Assembly (NCBI RefSeq): GCF_001593605.1
Contig: NZ_CP012836.1
Coordinates: forward strand, 2,484,501-2,548,500
Origin: Algoriphagus sanaruensis
GTDB lineage: Bacteria; Bacteroidota; Bacteroidia; Cytophagales; Cyclobacteriaceae
Length of the DNA stretch: 64,000 nucleotides
Direction of reading: 5' to 3'
Part shown: piece after piece, positions 42,597-51,415 of the stretch
How the letters are laid out: each line of letters opens with the position of its first letter
Numbering within the stretch: the first letter of the stretch is position 1
Program-made: the position numbers and the translations under genes
The notes under the pieces: model-generated
The model's input: the letters and a program-made list of their open reading frames with translations, nothing else
What the model was told of the DNA's origin: nothing
Database searches by the model: none

Positions 42597-43691
42597 TTAT
42601 AAATTACCTCTGAGCTCCTGCTCGCGTTCAATCGCTTCAAAAAGAGCCTTGAAATTTCCTTTGCCAAATGAGGTAGCACCTTTTCGTTGGATAATCTCAA
42701 AGAACAAGGTAGGTCGGTCTTGAACTGGTTTGGTGAAAATCTGAAGCAAATAACCTTCATCATCTCTATCCACCAAAATATTCAACTCTTTTAAAGGTTG
42801 AAGATCTTCATCAATCGTTCCAACACGGTCTAACAAATCATCATAATAGGTGGACGGAACTTCCAAAAATTCGACTCCACGTCTTCTTAATTCACTGACC
42901 GTATGGATGATGTCGTCTGTGGCAATAGCCATATGTTGAACTCCAGCTCCTCCATAAAAATCAAGATACTCTTCAATTTGAGACTTTTTCTTTCCTTCAG
43001 CTGGCTCATTGATTGGGAATTTGATGTAGCCGTTTCCATTTGAAACAACCTTAGACATCAATGCTGAATATTCGGTGGAAATGTCTTTGTCGTCAAACGT
43101 TATGAGCAATTTGAATCCCATGACTTTTTCATAAAAATCAACCCAGCGATTCATTTCTCCCAATTCGACATTACCTACACAGTGATCGATGTATTTCAAT
43201 CCAATTGATTCTGCCTGATAAGTGCTTTTTCTAGCTTTATATCCGGGAAGAAAAATTCCCTTGTAATTATTTCGTTCAACAAAAGTATGGATTGTATCGC
43301 CGTAGGTTTTGATTGATGCGACTTTCACTTGTCCAAATTCATCCTGAATAACTTTCGGAGCCTCAGCAGATTCGGCGCATCTTGAAGTAGTTTCAAGCCA
43401 AGATTTTTCGGCATCATCTACCCAAAGAGCAAGGACTTTTACCCCATCTCCATGTTTGGAAATATGCGAAGCGATTGGTCCTGAGGAATTTAATGGAGAA
43501 GTGAGCACTAATCGGATTTTACCCTGCTGGAGGACATAGGAAGCGCGATCTTTGATTCCTGTCTCTGGACCTGCATAAGCAATCAATTCAAAGCCAAACG
43601 CATATTGGTAAAAAAGTGCACTTTGTTTGGCGTTTCCAACGTAGAGCTCTACGTGATCTGTCCCATTAATGGGAAGAAAATCATGGTTCAT
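42597..43691 (-). CDS. hppD: 4-hydroxyphenylpyruvate dioxygenase
   Basis: It converts 4-hydroxyphenylpyruvate to homogentisate in tyrosine breakdown. There are 364 residues. The C-terminal catalytic half carries the Fe(II) triad: H in YIDHCVGNV, H in VQHMAIATDDI and E in LFFEIIQRKGATSFGKGNF. The last motif, with GxGNFxALF, is specific to HPPD. Length is normal. No homogentisate dioxygenase lies beside it. Two TAnnTTTG-like boxes (TAACTTTG at 43722-43729 and TATATTTG at 43741-43748, minus strand) precede the start. Confidence 0.96.
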   Translation of the reverse strand: MNHDFLPINGTDHVELYVGNAKQSALFYQYAFGFELIAYAGPETGIKDRASYVLQQGKIRLVLTSPLNSSGPIASHISKHGDGVKVLALWVDDAEKSWLETTSRCAESAEAPKVIQDEFGQVKVASIKTYGDTIHTFVERNNYKGIFLPGYKARKSTYQAESIGLKYIDHCVGNVELGEMNRWVDFYEKVMGFKLLITFDDKDISTEYSALMSKVVSNGNGYIKFPINEPAEGKKKSQIEEYLDFYGGAGVQHMAIATDDIIHTVSELRRRGVEFLEVPSTYYDDLLDRVGTIDEDLQPLKELNILVDRDDEGYLLQIFTKPVQDRPTLFFEIIQRKGATSFGKGNFKALFEAIEREQELRGNL

Positions 43692-43764
43692 ATTCAGTTA
43701 CATTTGGGTTAAATTCTTGAACAAAGTTAAGAAACTAAACCAAATATAATTTGGTCACCCAAAC

Positions 43765-44763
43765 TTATTCTTGCGGACTTTTATTCCAAAAAATGGAGAA
43801 AATCCCAAGAATCATCCAAGTCAAAAACCATGAAGGTTCCGAACTATATAAGACTCCCAAGATCAATAACAAATAGAATATAGGGCCAAGTGAAAACCCA
43901 ATAAGAAACTTAAAAGTCGATTCAAATACTCTGTCCTCGATCTTAGGACTAATTGCTAGCCAAATTAGGAAAAGTGGAAAATGGACAAGATTCATTACTT
44001 TTTTCCTCATTCCAGAGTAGAAAGGAAGTTTTGATTTGGCTTCTCCATAAGTTAAAAAATCGCTAACAGCCATTCGATCTGTAAGATCAATTCCATTTTC
44101 AATCAATCGCTTAAGATCCTTCTCATACGAATCATCTGGAATAGTCACCAGCATTGCTCCCAAGTTCTGTTGAACTTGTCTAGTCAGTTTTCCTGGATGG
44201 GTATCTGCCAATACCGAAATAGTAGGACCAAATGTGATTTTAACATGGCTGCCAGGATGTTTATGAGCGCTGTATTCGATAGCAACGGGGAGAATTACAG
44301 GTTCTTTTTTAGGGAATTTTTCCAATAATCCCAAAGCCATACGGGTAAATCCTTTACTTAAAGGTCGGAGGTTCCGATTCAAAGAATGATTTCCTTCTGC
44401 AAAAATGATGACGGAACCATTTTGAGCTAAAATAGAGATGGTCTGGGCAAAGATTTGTTCATTTTGAGCAATGGAGGAAAATCCATCACGAATTCGATAG
44501 ACAGGAAGCATTCGAATTAGATTCAAAAGCTTACTTACAAAGGAGTTTTTAAAAGCCGAAGCTCTGGTGAGAAACCAAGGTTTTAATTGGGTATGAGTCG
44601 CTAATAAAAGAGGATCAATGAGGGCATTTTGATGGTTAGCTACCAAAATAACCGGTTTGCCTTTGGGAATATTTTCCTTACCGACAACGGTGATTTTTCT
44701 AAAATATAAATGGAGGGCAATTTTTACCCAAATCCTTAAAAAGGAATTCAATAGGTTTTTCAT
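43765..44763 (-). CDS. PlsC-type glycerolipid acyltransferase
   Basis: There are 332 residues from ATG 44763. The acyltransferase block reads ANHQNALIDPLL, a His-x5-Asp spacing in place of the usual His-x4-Asp, followed by FAEGNHSLNRNLRPLSKGFTRMA where FPEGTRS is more common. This variant (NHxNxxxDPLL) belongs to the glycerol-phosphate/dihydroxyacetone-phosphate acyltransferase-like branch rather than classical PlsC. Two hydrophobic helices at the C-terminus anchor it. The start overlaps the upstream transporter's stop as ATGA, so the pair is co-translated. Confidence 0.85.
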   Translation of the reverse strand: MKNLLNSFLRIWVKIALHLYFRKITVVGKENIPKGKPVILVANHQNALIDPLLLATHTQLKPWFLTRASAFKNSFVSKLLNLIRMLPVYRIRDGFSSIAQNEQIFAQTISILAQNGSVIIFAEGNHSLNRNLRPLSKGFTRMALGLLEKFPKKEPVILPVAIEYSAHKHPGSHVKITFGPTISVLADTHPGKLTRQVQQNLGAMLVTIPDDSYEKDLKRLIENGIDLTDRMAVSDFLTYGEAKSKLPFYSGMRKKVMNLVHFPLFLIWLAISPKIEDRVFESTFKFLIGFSLGPIFYLLLILGVLYSSEPSWFLTWMILGIFSIFWNKSPQE

Positions 44764-45662
44764 GCAGTTCTTCTCCAAAATGAAGCTAATGATAATCCGG
44801 AAATCAAATGCCAAATTCCCCACCAAGCAGCAATGATTGCCATTCCTCCAATTCCCTCAAAATAGGTGAAAATCAAGGCTAGGCCAAGACCTGAATTTTG
44901 TATTCCAGTTTCGATACTTAAAGTCTTTCGATCTTTTTGGGGTAATCCGCCTAGATATCCAGTCAGATATCCGATGCTAAGCGCCAGAAGATTATGCGCT
45001 AAAACCCATCCAAAAATTCTTGAAATATTAGCAGTAAAAAGGTCAAAGTTGGCCTTGAAAGCCATCAAGACAAATACAACAAATATTAAGATGCTTAAAG
45101 GTCTTAGGATTTTGGAAGCTTGAAGCGAGAATTTTGGAAAAAATCGATTGACAAGAATCCCTACCAAAAGTGGTAACCCTAAAATCAAGGTTACGGTGAC
45201 TATGACATCTGAAATTTCCAGATTGATTTGACGAATCAAATCCAATCCAGGAGGATAAAGGCTTGACCAAAAGGCAAAATTCAAGGGTGTCAACACTACT
45301 GCAAACGTGGTGGAAAAGGCAGTTAAACTAATCGAAAGTGCAGTATTGGCTTTGGATAGATGGCTAAGGAAATTAGAGACATTTCCTCCGGGACATGAAG
45401 CTACCAAGATCATTCCCAAAGCCACTGATGGAGGAGGGGAGATTAAATACACCAATCCAAATGTAAATGCAGGCAAAAAAATGAACTGGGAAATCACCCC
45501 AAGAAAAAAGGATTTAGGAAAGCGAATTACTTGTTTGAAATCCTCGACTTTTAAATCCAGGGCAATGCCAAACATGATTAAAGCCAAGGCAAAATTGAGC
45601 AATAGCAAATCGCCTCCGGAGAAATTCAGCTGGATTGAGTCAAGGGAATCGGGTGATGACAT
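44760..45662 (-). CDS. BASS-family (bile acid:sodium symporter-like) transporter
   Basis: This 300-residue protein has about nine to ten helices. The family signature is VASCPGGNVSNFLSHL (about residues 83-98), forming part of the sodium sites; the C-terminal GIQNSGLGLALIFTYF is the crossover motif of the second repeat. Substrate is probably an organic acid. It is coupled to the acyltransferase gene by a 4-bp overlap. Confidence 0.9.
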   Translation of the reverse strand: MSSPDSLDSIQLNFSGGDLLLLNFALALIMFGIALDLKVEDFKQVIRFPKSFFLGVISQFIFLPAFTFGLVYLISPPPSVALGMILVASCPGGNVSNFLSHLSKANTALSISLTAFSTTFAVVLTPLNFAFWSSLYPPGLDLIRQINLEISDVIVTVTLILGLPLLVGILVNRFFPKFSLQASKILRPLSILIFVVFVLMAFKANFDLFTANISRIFGWVLAHNLLALSIGYLTGYLGGLPQKDRKTLSIETGIQNSGLGLALIFTYFEGIGGMAIIAAWWGIWHLISGLSLASFWRRTA

Positions 45663-45714
45663 GCACTAAAATCCAAGGAAACATCGGATTATCCAAACTG
45701 CTTACTTTAGAAAA

Positions 45715-46104
45715 TTACCTTTTCGCCAAAATCGCATATTTCCAAGGATCAGGAAGGTATTCCCAGCCAAAAGACCCCAACTTTTCAACTTTCAGGGATT
45801 CAATGGATTCTTCTAAAAGAGGCTTAATACTGACTTTGTGGAGCGCGTAATCTGTGGCATCATCGTAAATTCTGACTAAAAAGTTTAACCCTTCGTAATT
45901 CAAAACCACCAAACCCATATTGTTCAATTCTTGATTAAAAGACTCCTGCTCTTTATCAGCTTGATTTTCTACCGCGTAGATTTCAAAGATTTCTGGATAA
46001 AGGATCAATGAAATAGGATTGGGTTTGATCGTTGAAATCTCTTGTGCCGAGATTTGAAATGAGATTACGGACAAGAACATCGAGGTGACAAGCAGCTTTT
46101 TCAT
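45715..46104 (-). CDS. Small secreted protein of unknown function
   Basis: This 129-residue protein has a clear signal peptide (residues 1-20, ending ISAQ). The mature part is alpha/beta with no cysteine and no motif that I recognise; it ends LPDPWKYAILAKR. It lies 60 bp upstream of the corA gene's end in map order and 53 bp from the BASS transporter gene, without overlap. Confidence 0.65.
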   Translation of the reverse strand: MKKLLVTSMFLSVISFQISAQEISTIKPNPISLILYPEIFEIYAVENQADKEQESFNQELNNMGLVVLNYEGLNFLVRIYDDATDYALHKVSIKPLLEESIESLKVEKLGSFGWEYLPDPWKYAILAKR

Positions 46105-46164
46105 GGTGTGTTCTGGTTTTGGGTTAGTATTGATTTTTAGTATATCATGAGTAATCGATAAATG

Positions 46165-47046
46165 TCAAATGAATTTTTTTCGCTTAAACCACACCCAAAT
46201 CATAACAGAAATTAACAGCATGATGCCCCAAGCGAAATAATAACCCTTTTGCCAATGGAGCTCCGGGATATGGTCGAAGTTCATTCCATACACTCCAACA
46301 ATAAACGTCAGCGGTAAAAAGAAGGCTGAAAAAATGGTCAAAAGCTTCATGACTTCATTACTCTTTTGCGCGGATAAAGACATATGAGTTTGCATCAGAG
46401 AATGCGCGTCTTCTACCACTTCGTCGAAGTGAAGCAAATAACTTTGGGTAGTTTCTTTCAGATCTTGTAGGGCCGATTGATGGGCTGCATTAACCTCAAG
46501 TTGATTGAGGACATTTTGAGAAAGTTGGAGCACTTTCCGACAAATTCTGGCTTTAGCTTTTTGGAAATATAAAGATTTAAGGGAAGTCTTTTGCTGATTT
46601 TGAACGAATAGTTCCTGCTCGCTTTCATCCATTTTTTCAGCCAGCCACTGCAAGGGTCGTTCATAGGTATCTAACATCAATCCAAAAATTTTCAACATCA
46701 AGTCTTCGGCTGAGTCAAAAGATTGTTCTTCCAATGATCCCAAAAAGTCAAAAGGCTTTTGATGAATCGTTACCAAATAGTTTTCATATAGAAGAAAGGC
46801 GATTTTATTAGTAAGTTTTGCTAAATCGGTCGAACTGGCTTTTGGTTCTGCTGAAAATGCACGCAGTATAATAAATCGATGTGTTCCTTGATGTTCAATT
46901 TTTGGAAGGTGACCATGCTCTAGGGCATCTTCCAGCAAGTTAAATTCAACCGGAAAGGGTAAAGAGGAAGGGGTAAAAAACTCTTTTTTGGGCTTTTGAA
47001 TATCCAGCCATTCGAAGTTTTTGAATTTTTTAAGTTGTGTACTCAT
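46165..47046 (-). CDS. corA: CorA-family magnesium/divalent-cation channel
   Basis: This 293-residue protein has a long cytoplasmic helix bundle (about 1-230) followed by two transmembrane helices. The selectivity loop YGMNF is at about residue 258, followed by DHIPE and the second helix. Length is at the short end for CorA. The final KRKK faces the cytoplasm. Ion preference (Mg, Co, Ni or Zn export) cannot be settled. Confidence 0.92.
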   Translation of the reverse strand: MSTQLKKFKNFEWLDIQKPKKEFFTPSSLPFPVEFNLLEDALEHGHLPKIEHQGTHRFIILRAFSAEPKASSTDLAKLTNKIAFLLYENYLVTIHQKPFDFLGSLEEQSFDSAEDLMLKIFGLMLDTYERPLQWLAEKMDESEQELFVQNQQKTSLKSLYFQKAKARICRKVLQLSQNVLNQLEVNAAHQSALQDLKETTQSYLLHFDEVVEDAHSLMQTHMSLSAQKSNEVMKLLTIFSAFFLPLTFIVGVYGMNFDHIPELHWQKGYYFAWGIMLLISVMIWVWFKRKKFI

Positions 47047-47125
47047 CAGAAATTAGAAAAATGTTCCTTTCCAATAAGCTAACAAAAAATAAGCAGAAGA
47101 CCTGAAAAGTAGGAGAATAGCTTAC

Positions 47126-48142
47126 TCAGATGACATGCTCCAAACTCTTTCGGAGGATTTCGCCCATGTTTTTACACTCTACAAATCCACGATCCCCATA
47201 GTGAATAGCCAATGCTTCTCGGAGCTGAATCACATTTTCAGGTTTAGAAATCCGGTCGTGCTCCATCGCTCGCAGGACATCTTCGATTTCTTTATGAGCT
47301 GTTTTGACTCGCTTTGCGATCAGAGCTCGTTCTTCTCGCTGATATTGTCGCATCGATTCCGGCGTGATATACTTCATGCCTAGCTCGATTAGGACATTAT
47401 TTTCTTTAAAATATTGAGGGAGATATATGGATTTTTTCCCCTCATAAGACTGCTGATCGAAATCAATTGCCCGAATTCGGTAATGAGTCTCCTCAAAATC
47501 AGGCGTCACATCAATGACAAAATTGGCCGAATGCATATCCCCCAAAAGCCGGACAAAGCAACGCTCATTGAATTTGACAAACTCTTTAGCTAATCGAATC
47601 GGATTTAGATGAGGGTCAGACATATGCTGACGCATAAAAATATCTCCTGGAATTCCAGCAATATGCTCCTCAATTAGGGTGTTTTGGTGAACAAGGTATG
47701 AGATTCGATTGGGAGAAAGTAGGTGTTCAAGTTCTAGACCGTAAACTCGAGAAGCATCCGCCTGTTTGATGTAGAAATAGTCAAAATTATCGTTGATCCG
47801 ATTTACAATCCGGATTCTGAACGGTTGTGTATTCCCATAAATACAGAGATCAATTCGGTCCACATACAAGTGCTCCATGACACTCATGTCTCCACCAGCC
47901 TTCAATAGGGCATAGATTTTCTTGACGTTTAAGTGGATCTCTTCTCGATCACTTTGATCATAAAATACCGTTTCCCAAAGTGTATCCTGATCCTTGGAAT
48001 CATACAATGCGATGGAATTCGAATAACGGAGCAATTCATGATAGTGAATGGGAATGTCAACCTCCCGAGAATACTTGATCAGGTAGCGTCTCAATCCAGA
48101 GCTGATCGGAAAAATGATCTTTTTCTTACTGATCAGCGCCAT
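47126..48142 (-). CDS. Unrecognised protein with kinase/APH-like motifs
   Basis: This 338-residue protein is not one I know by name, but it carries the ordered landmarks of a protein-kinase/aminoglycoside-phosphotransferase fold. There is a candidate beta3 lysine in YFYIKQADA (K126), a hinge-like LIEEHIAGIPGD (157-168), a catalytic-loop-like LLGDMHSANFVID (D202, N207) and a metal motif AIDFDQ (D227, D229). The first 105 residues are extra. Substrate could be a small molecule, lipid or protein. It is the last of three closely spaced genes (49053 to 47126). Confidence 0.65.
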   Translation of the reverse strand: MALISKKKIIFPISSGLRRYLIKYSREVDIPIHYHELLRYSNSIALYDSKDQDTLWETVFYDQSDREEIHLNVKKIYALLKAGGDMSVMEHLYVDRIDLCIYGNTQPFRIRIVNRINDNFDYFYIKQADASRVYGLELEHLLSPNRISYLVHQNTLIEEHIAGIPGDIFMRQHMSDPHLNPIRLAKEFVKFNERCFVRLLGDMHSANFVIDVTPDFEETHYRIRAIDFDQQSYEGKKSIYLPQYFKENNVLIELGMKYITPESMRQYQREERALIAKRVKTAHKEIEDVLRAMEHDRISKPENVIQLREALAIHYGDRGFVECKNMGEILRKSLEHVI

Positions 48143-48145
48143 GAA

Positions 48146-48457
48146 TCAAAATTTAACGTGTTGGTTTTTTCTCAAATTCCGGTCAAAAATAAATGGACCA
48201 AAAGGCAGAACCGAAGCGACTAATGCAAAAAAGGTTCTTCCAAATTCCCATTTTAATTTGCTAGCCGTTGGAAATACAGTGTAGATATACACGATGAATA
48301 ATATCCCATGCACCCAACCTACATAGGTCACTGCCAAGGGAATATCGAGTACATACTTCATAGGCATCGCTATAAATAGGAGAACAAGAAAGGAGAGTCC
48401 CTCAATTAGACTGATCCACTTGAAGCGTCTTGCCCATTTGATTTGGTCGGAATTCAT
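48146..48457 (-). CDS. DUF3817 membrane protein
   Basis: This 103-residue protein has three transmembrane helices with family motifs SLIEGLSFLVLLFIAMPMKY and YVGWVHGILFIVYIY. Function is unknown. It overlaps the preceding gene by 4 bp and is 3 bp from the kinase-like gene, so all three are probably translated together. Confidence 0.85.
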   Translation of the reverse strand: MNSDQIKWARRFKWISLIEGLSFLVLLFIAMPMKYVLDIPLAVTYVGWVHGILFIVYIYTVFPTASKLKWEFGRTFFALVASVLPFGPFIFDRNLRKNQHVKF

Positions 48458-49053
48458 TTTTTAGGAGTGCTTAGGTTGAAGAGAATTTTTAGGGAGGACC
48501 AAAGTTTTTTCTTTAATTCTTGATCCTCTGAAATGACGGTTAATGAATCTGCAAATAGATACTCCGTCTCATTTTCTGAAAATACTTGATAAGGTGGAGC
48601 TGGAAGGGCATTGATTGGATGTTTGATTCTCCCAAATCGAAGGACAATATGCGCATTCAAACTTTGAAATTCCTCCATGGTCCTTCCGGCTAAATTATCT
48701 GAAGAAACCAATCCCACCTCACTCATCGAATGACCAACAGCATTGACCAGTTTAGAAAGCATATCCATAGGCCCCTCTATGAGTTCGGCTTCTTCGTGAA
48801 GGATCAAAATTCCTTTAGTGAATCCTCCTTTAACAGGAATAGGCGGTGCCTCTTCCTTTTGAATTTCATATATTTCTGGATTTGCCGCGGCTGCCCCGTG
48901 TGAATCTGCTTTAACAACTTCTACCTTGGTTTCAGTTGGAGTGCTAGGAATCGTTTGGATTAACTTTTCGGCATACAGCGTTTTTTCTTCCGAAATCAGA
49001 TAAATCTCTTCAGGAATAAATAAGCTGATTGACTCTAAAGATTCGTTTTCCAT
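48454..49053 (-). CDS. Hypothetical protein; weak resemblance to DNA polymerase III psi-type proteins
   Basis: This 199-residue soluble protein has a disordered, Pro/Glu-rich stretch (about 50-75) and a C-terminal alpha/beta region with GILILHEEAELIEGPMDMLSKLVNAVG and ADSLTVISEDQELKKKLWSSLK. The last motif resembles the C-terminus of polymerase III psi (HolD-like) proteins, but the match is short and untested. First gene of the three-gene unit. Confidence 0.55.
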   Translation of the reverse strand: MENESLESISLFIPEEIYLISEEKTLYAEKLIQTIPSTPTETKVEVVKADSHGAAAANPEIYEIQKEEAPPIPVKGGFTKGILILHEEAELIEGPMDMLSKLVNAVGHSMSEVGLVSSDNLAGRTMEEFQSLNAHIVLRFGRIKHPINALPAPPYQVFSENETEYLFADSLTVISEDQELKKKLWSSLKILFNLSTPKK

Positions 49054-49103
49054 GCGATGTATAGTAAGGATTGAAGGGCTAACAGATTAATCTGATTCAG
49101 CAA

Positions 49104-50303
49104 TTATTTAAAAGCTTGAATTCCTGTGATTTCATTTCCGAGAATCAACAAATGAATATCGTGAGTACCCTCATAGGTGATCACCGATTCCAAATTCATC
49201 ATGTGACGCATAATTGGATATTCACCAGTGATACCCATTCCTCCGTGAATTTGTCTGGCTTCTCTAGCGATGTTTAATGCCATTTCGACATTGTTACGCT
49301 TGGCCATGGAAATGTGAACGGTCTTGGCTTTTCCTTCATTTAGCATTTTACCCACTTTCCAAGCCAGCAATTGCGCTTTGGTAATTTCGGTAAGCATCTC
49401 GGCTAATTTTTTCTGAACCAACTGGAAGCTTGCAATTGGTTTTCCAAATTGAATGCGTTCTAACGCATATTTTCTTGCTGATTCATAACAATCCATCGCA
49501 GCTCCAATAGCTCCCCATGCAATTCCAAATCTTGCAGAGTCCAAGCACATTAAGGGAGCTCCTAAACCTGATTTTCCAGGAAGCAGATTTTCTTTAGGAA
49601 CCTTTACGTTGTCAAACACAAGCTCACCGGTGCAGGAAGCACGAAGGGACCATTTGTTATGGGTTTCGGGAGTGGTAAATCCTTCCATTCCGCGCTCAAC
49701 AATCAATCCATGAATTCTTCCTTCTTCATTTTTAGCCCAAACGACTGCAATATCTGCTTGTGGGGAATTAGAAATCCACATCTTAGCTCCATTGAGCAAA
49801 TAGTGGTCACCCATATCCTTGAAGTTGGTGACCATGCCACTTGGATTGGAACCATGGTCAGGCTCAGTCAGACCAAAGCATCCCAGCATTTCACCTGAAG
49901 CTAACTTAGGAAGGTATTTCATTCTTTGCTCTTCGGATCCAAACTTATAGATTGGATACATCACCAAGGAACCCTGAACAGACGCAGTAGAGCGCATCCC
50001 AGAATCTCCTCGTTCGATTTCTTGCATAATCAACCCATAAGCGATGTAATCCAAGCCACCACCTCCATAGGCTTCAGGAATCTGAGGGCCAAAAGCACCT
50101 ACTTCTCCAAATTTCTTCACAATATCGGATGGGAAATAGGCCCGTTGAGCCCAATCTTCGATGTAAGGAGAGATCTCTTTTTTAACGAAATCTCGAATAC
50201 TTGCTCGTATTAATTTATGCTCCTCGGTCAGTAGATCATCAATGTCCAAGAAATCTACCCCATCAAAAAGATCTTGTTTTAGGGATTTTGGTGAAGAATT
50301 CAT
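49104..50303 (-). CDS. Acyl-CoA dehydrogenase, glutaryl-CoA dehydrogenase type
   Basis: This 399-residue FAD enzyme has DWAQRAYFPSDIVKKFGEVGAFG, CFGLTEPDHGSNPSGMVT (flavin/substrate site), WISNSPQADIAVVWAK and the catalytic glutamate in TYEGTHDIHLLILGNEITG. The GxxTEPDHGSNPxxM and YEGTxDIHxLILG signatures point to glutaryl-CoA dehydrogenase, of lysine and tryptophan breakdown, rather than a fatty-acid enzyme. It feeds electrons to EtfAB. It is divergent from tryptophan 2,3-dioxygenase. Confidence 0.9.
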   Translation of the reverse strand: MNSSPKSLKQDLFDGVDFLDIDDLLTEEHKLIRASIRDFVKKEISPYIEDWAQRAYFPSDIVKKFGEVGAFGPQIPEAYGGGGLDYIAYGLIMQEIERGDSGMRSTASVQGSLVMYPIYKFGSEEQRMKYLPKLASGEMLGCFGLTEPDHGSNPSGMVTNFKDMGDHYLLNGAKMWISNSPQADIAVVWAKNEEGRIHGLIVERGMEGFTTPETHNKWSLRASCTGELVFDNVKVPKENLLPGKSGLGAPLMCLDSARFGIAWGAIGAAMDCYESARKYALERIQFGKPIASFQLVQKKLAEMLTEITKAQLLAWKVGKMLNEGKAKTVHISMAKRNNVEMALNIAREARQIHGGMGITGEYPIMRHMMNLESVITYEGTHDIHLLILGNEITGIQAFK

Positions 50304-50425
50304 CTCTTTAGTCTATTTGGTTTATCGTTGGGAATGCGTCATTTTTGCCTCGGAAATAGTCCGGTTGCCGCCTCCGAAATTAAGGAGAAAGCCTCTGAAA
50401 AAACCATCTTTTTTAAAAAATACAC

Positions 50426-51397
50426 ATGCAAAATCCCCAATTTGACCCAAAAATTTTAGAGAAAATCCAGCAACTTCAAGATAAGTTTAAAGCTTCCGGC
50501 CAAGATATGCTTTCCTATTTGGAAGGTTTATTGTACGCAGATTATCTGACCTATTGGGAATACATTAATCTAGACACTTTACTTTCTCTTCAACAGCCAA
50601 AGACTAGTTTTAAAGACGAAAAGATTTTCATCATCTACCATCAGATCACGGAATTATACTTCAAATTAATTCTGTCTGAAATGGAACAAATTTCTGATCA
50701 ACAACCACTTCAAGAAGATTTTTTCAAAAATAGGCTAGAGCGAATCCTGATGTATTTTAATCATTTGATCAGCTCTTTTGCAATGATGTGGAAAGGAATG
50801 GAGCGTGAGCAGTTTCTTAAATTTCGAATGTCCTTACTTCCTTCTTCTGGTTTTCAAAGCGCGCAGTTTCGGGAAATTGAATTGATGGCCACTGATGCTT
50901 TTCACCTTGTTACCCTCAGTAAGCGTGCTGAATTTGATTACCACAGCCCTGCAGATGATTTGTTTGCGCATTTATATTGGCAACAGGGGGCGATTGAATT
51001 AGCGACTAGTGAAAAGACGTTGACCTTGAAGAATTTTGAGTTGAAATACGGCAAAAAGCTCAAAGAATTAATTGATTCTTATCGGAGAAAAAATCTCTGG
51101 CAGAAATACATGGAGTTTGTTACTCCTTCAAAGGAGTTAAAAGAATTAATGCGTCAATTTGATTTGAAAGCAAATGTATTTTGGCCATTGGCGCATTATA
51201 AATCTGCTGTGCGCTATCTGCAGCGTGACCCCGTAGATATTGCTGCGACAGGCGGCACCAATTGGCAGAAATACCTTCCTCCTCGTTTTCAAAAAGTGAT
51301 CTTTTTTCCTGAGTTATGGTCAGAACAAGAGCGAGAGGAGTGGGGCAAAGGTTGGGTTGTGAAAGAAATATTTGGAAACGAGGTCCAAGAGGGGTGA
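50426..51397 (+). CDS. Tryptophan 2,3-dioxygenase family protein
   Basis: This 323-residue haem enzyme opens the indole ring of tryptophan, the first step of the kynurenine pathway. It contains YWEYINLDTLLSLQQPKTSF, FIIYHQITELYFKLILSEM with the active-site histidine/tyrosine, and the C-terminal LAHYKSAVRYL (proximal haem histidine) followed by ATGGTNWQKYLPPRFQ. It is somewhat longer than bacterial KynA (about 280-290). Divergent transcription from glutaryl-CoA dehydrogenase supports tryptophan use. Confidence 0.9.
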   Translation: MQNPQFDPKILEKIQQLQDKFKASGQDMLSYLEGLLYADYLTYWEYINLDTLLSLQQPKTSFKDEKIFIIYHQITELYFKLILSEMEQISDQQPLQEDFFKNRLERILMYFNHLISSFAMMWKGMEREQFLKFRMSLLPSSGFQSAQFREIELMATDAFHLVTLSKRAEFDYHSPADDLFAHLYWQQGAIELATSEKTLTLKNFELKYGKKLKELIDSYRRKNLWQKYMEFVTPSKELKELMRQFDLKANVFWPLAHYKSAVRYLQRDPVDIAATGGTNWQKYLPPRFQKVIFFPELWSEQEREEWGKGWVVKEIFGNEVQEG

Positions 51398-51415
51398 GGC
51401 AAATCACCCCTTTTC

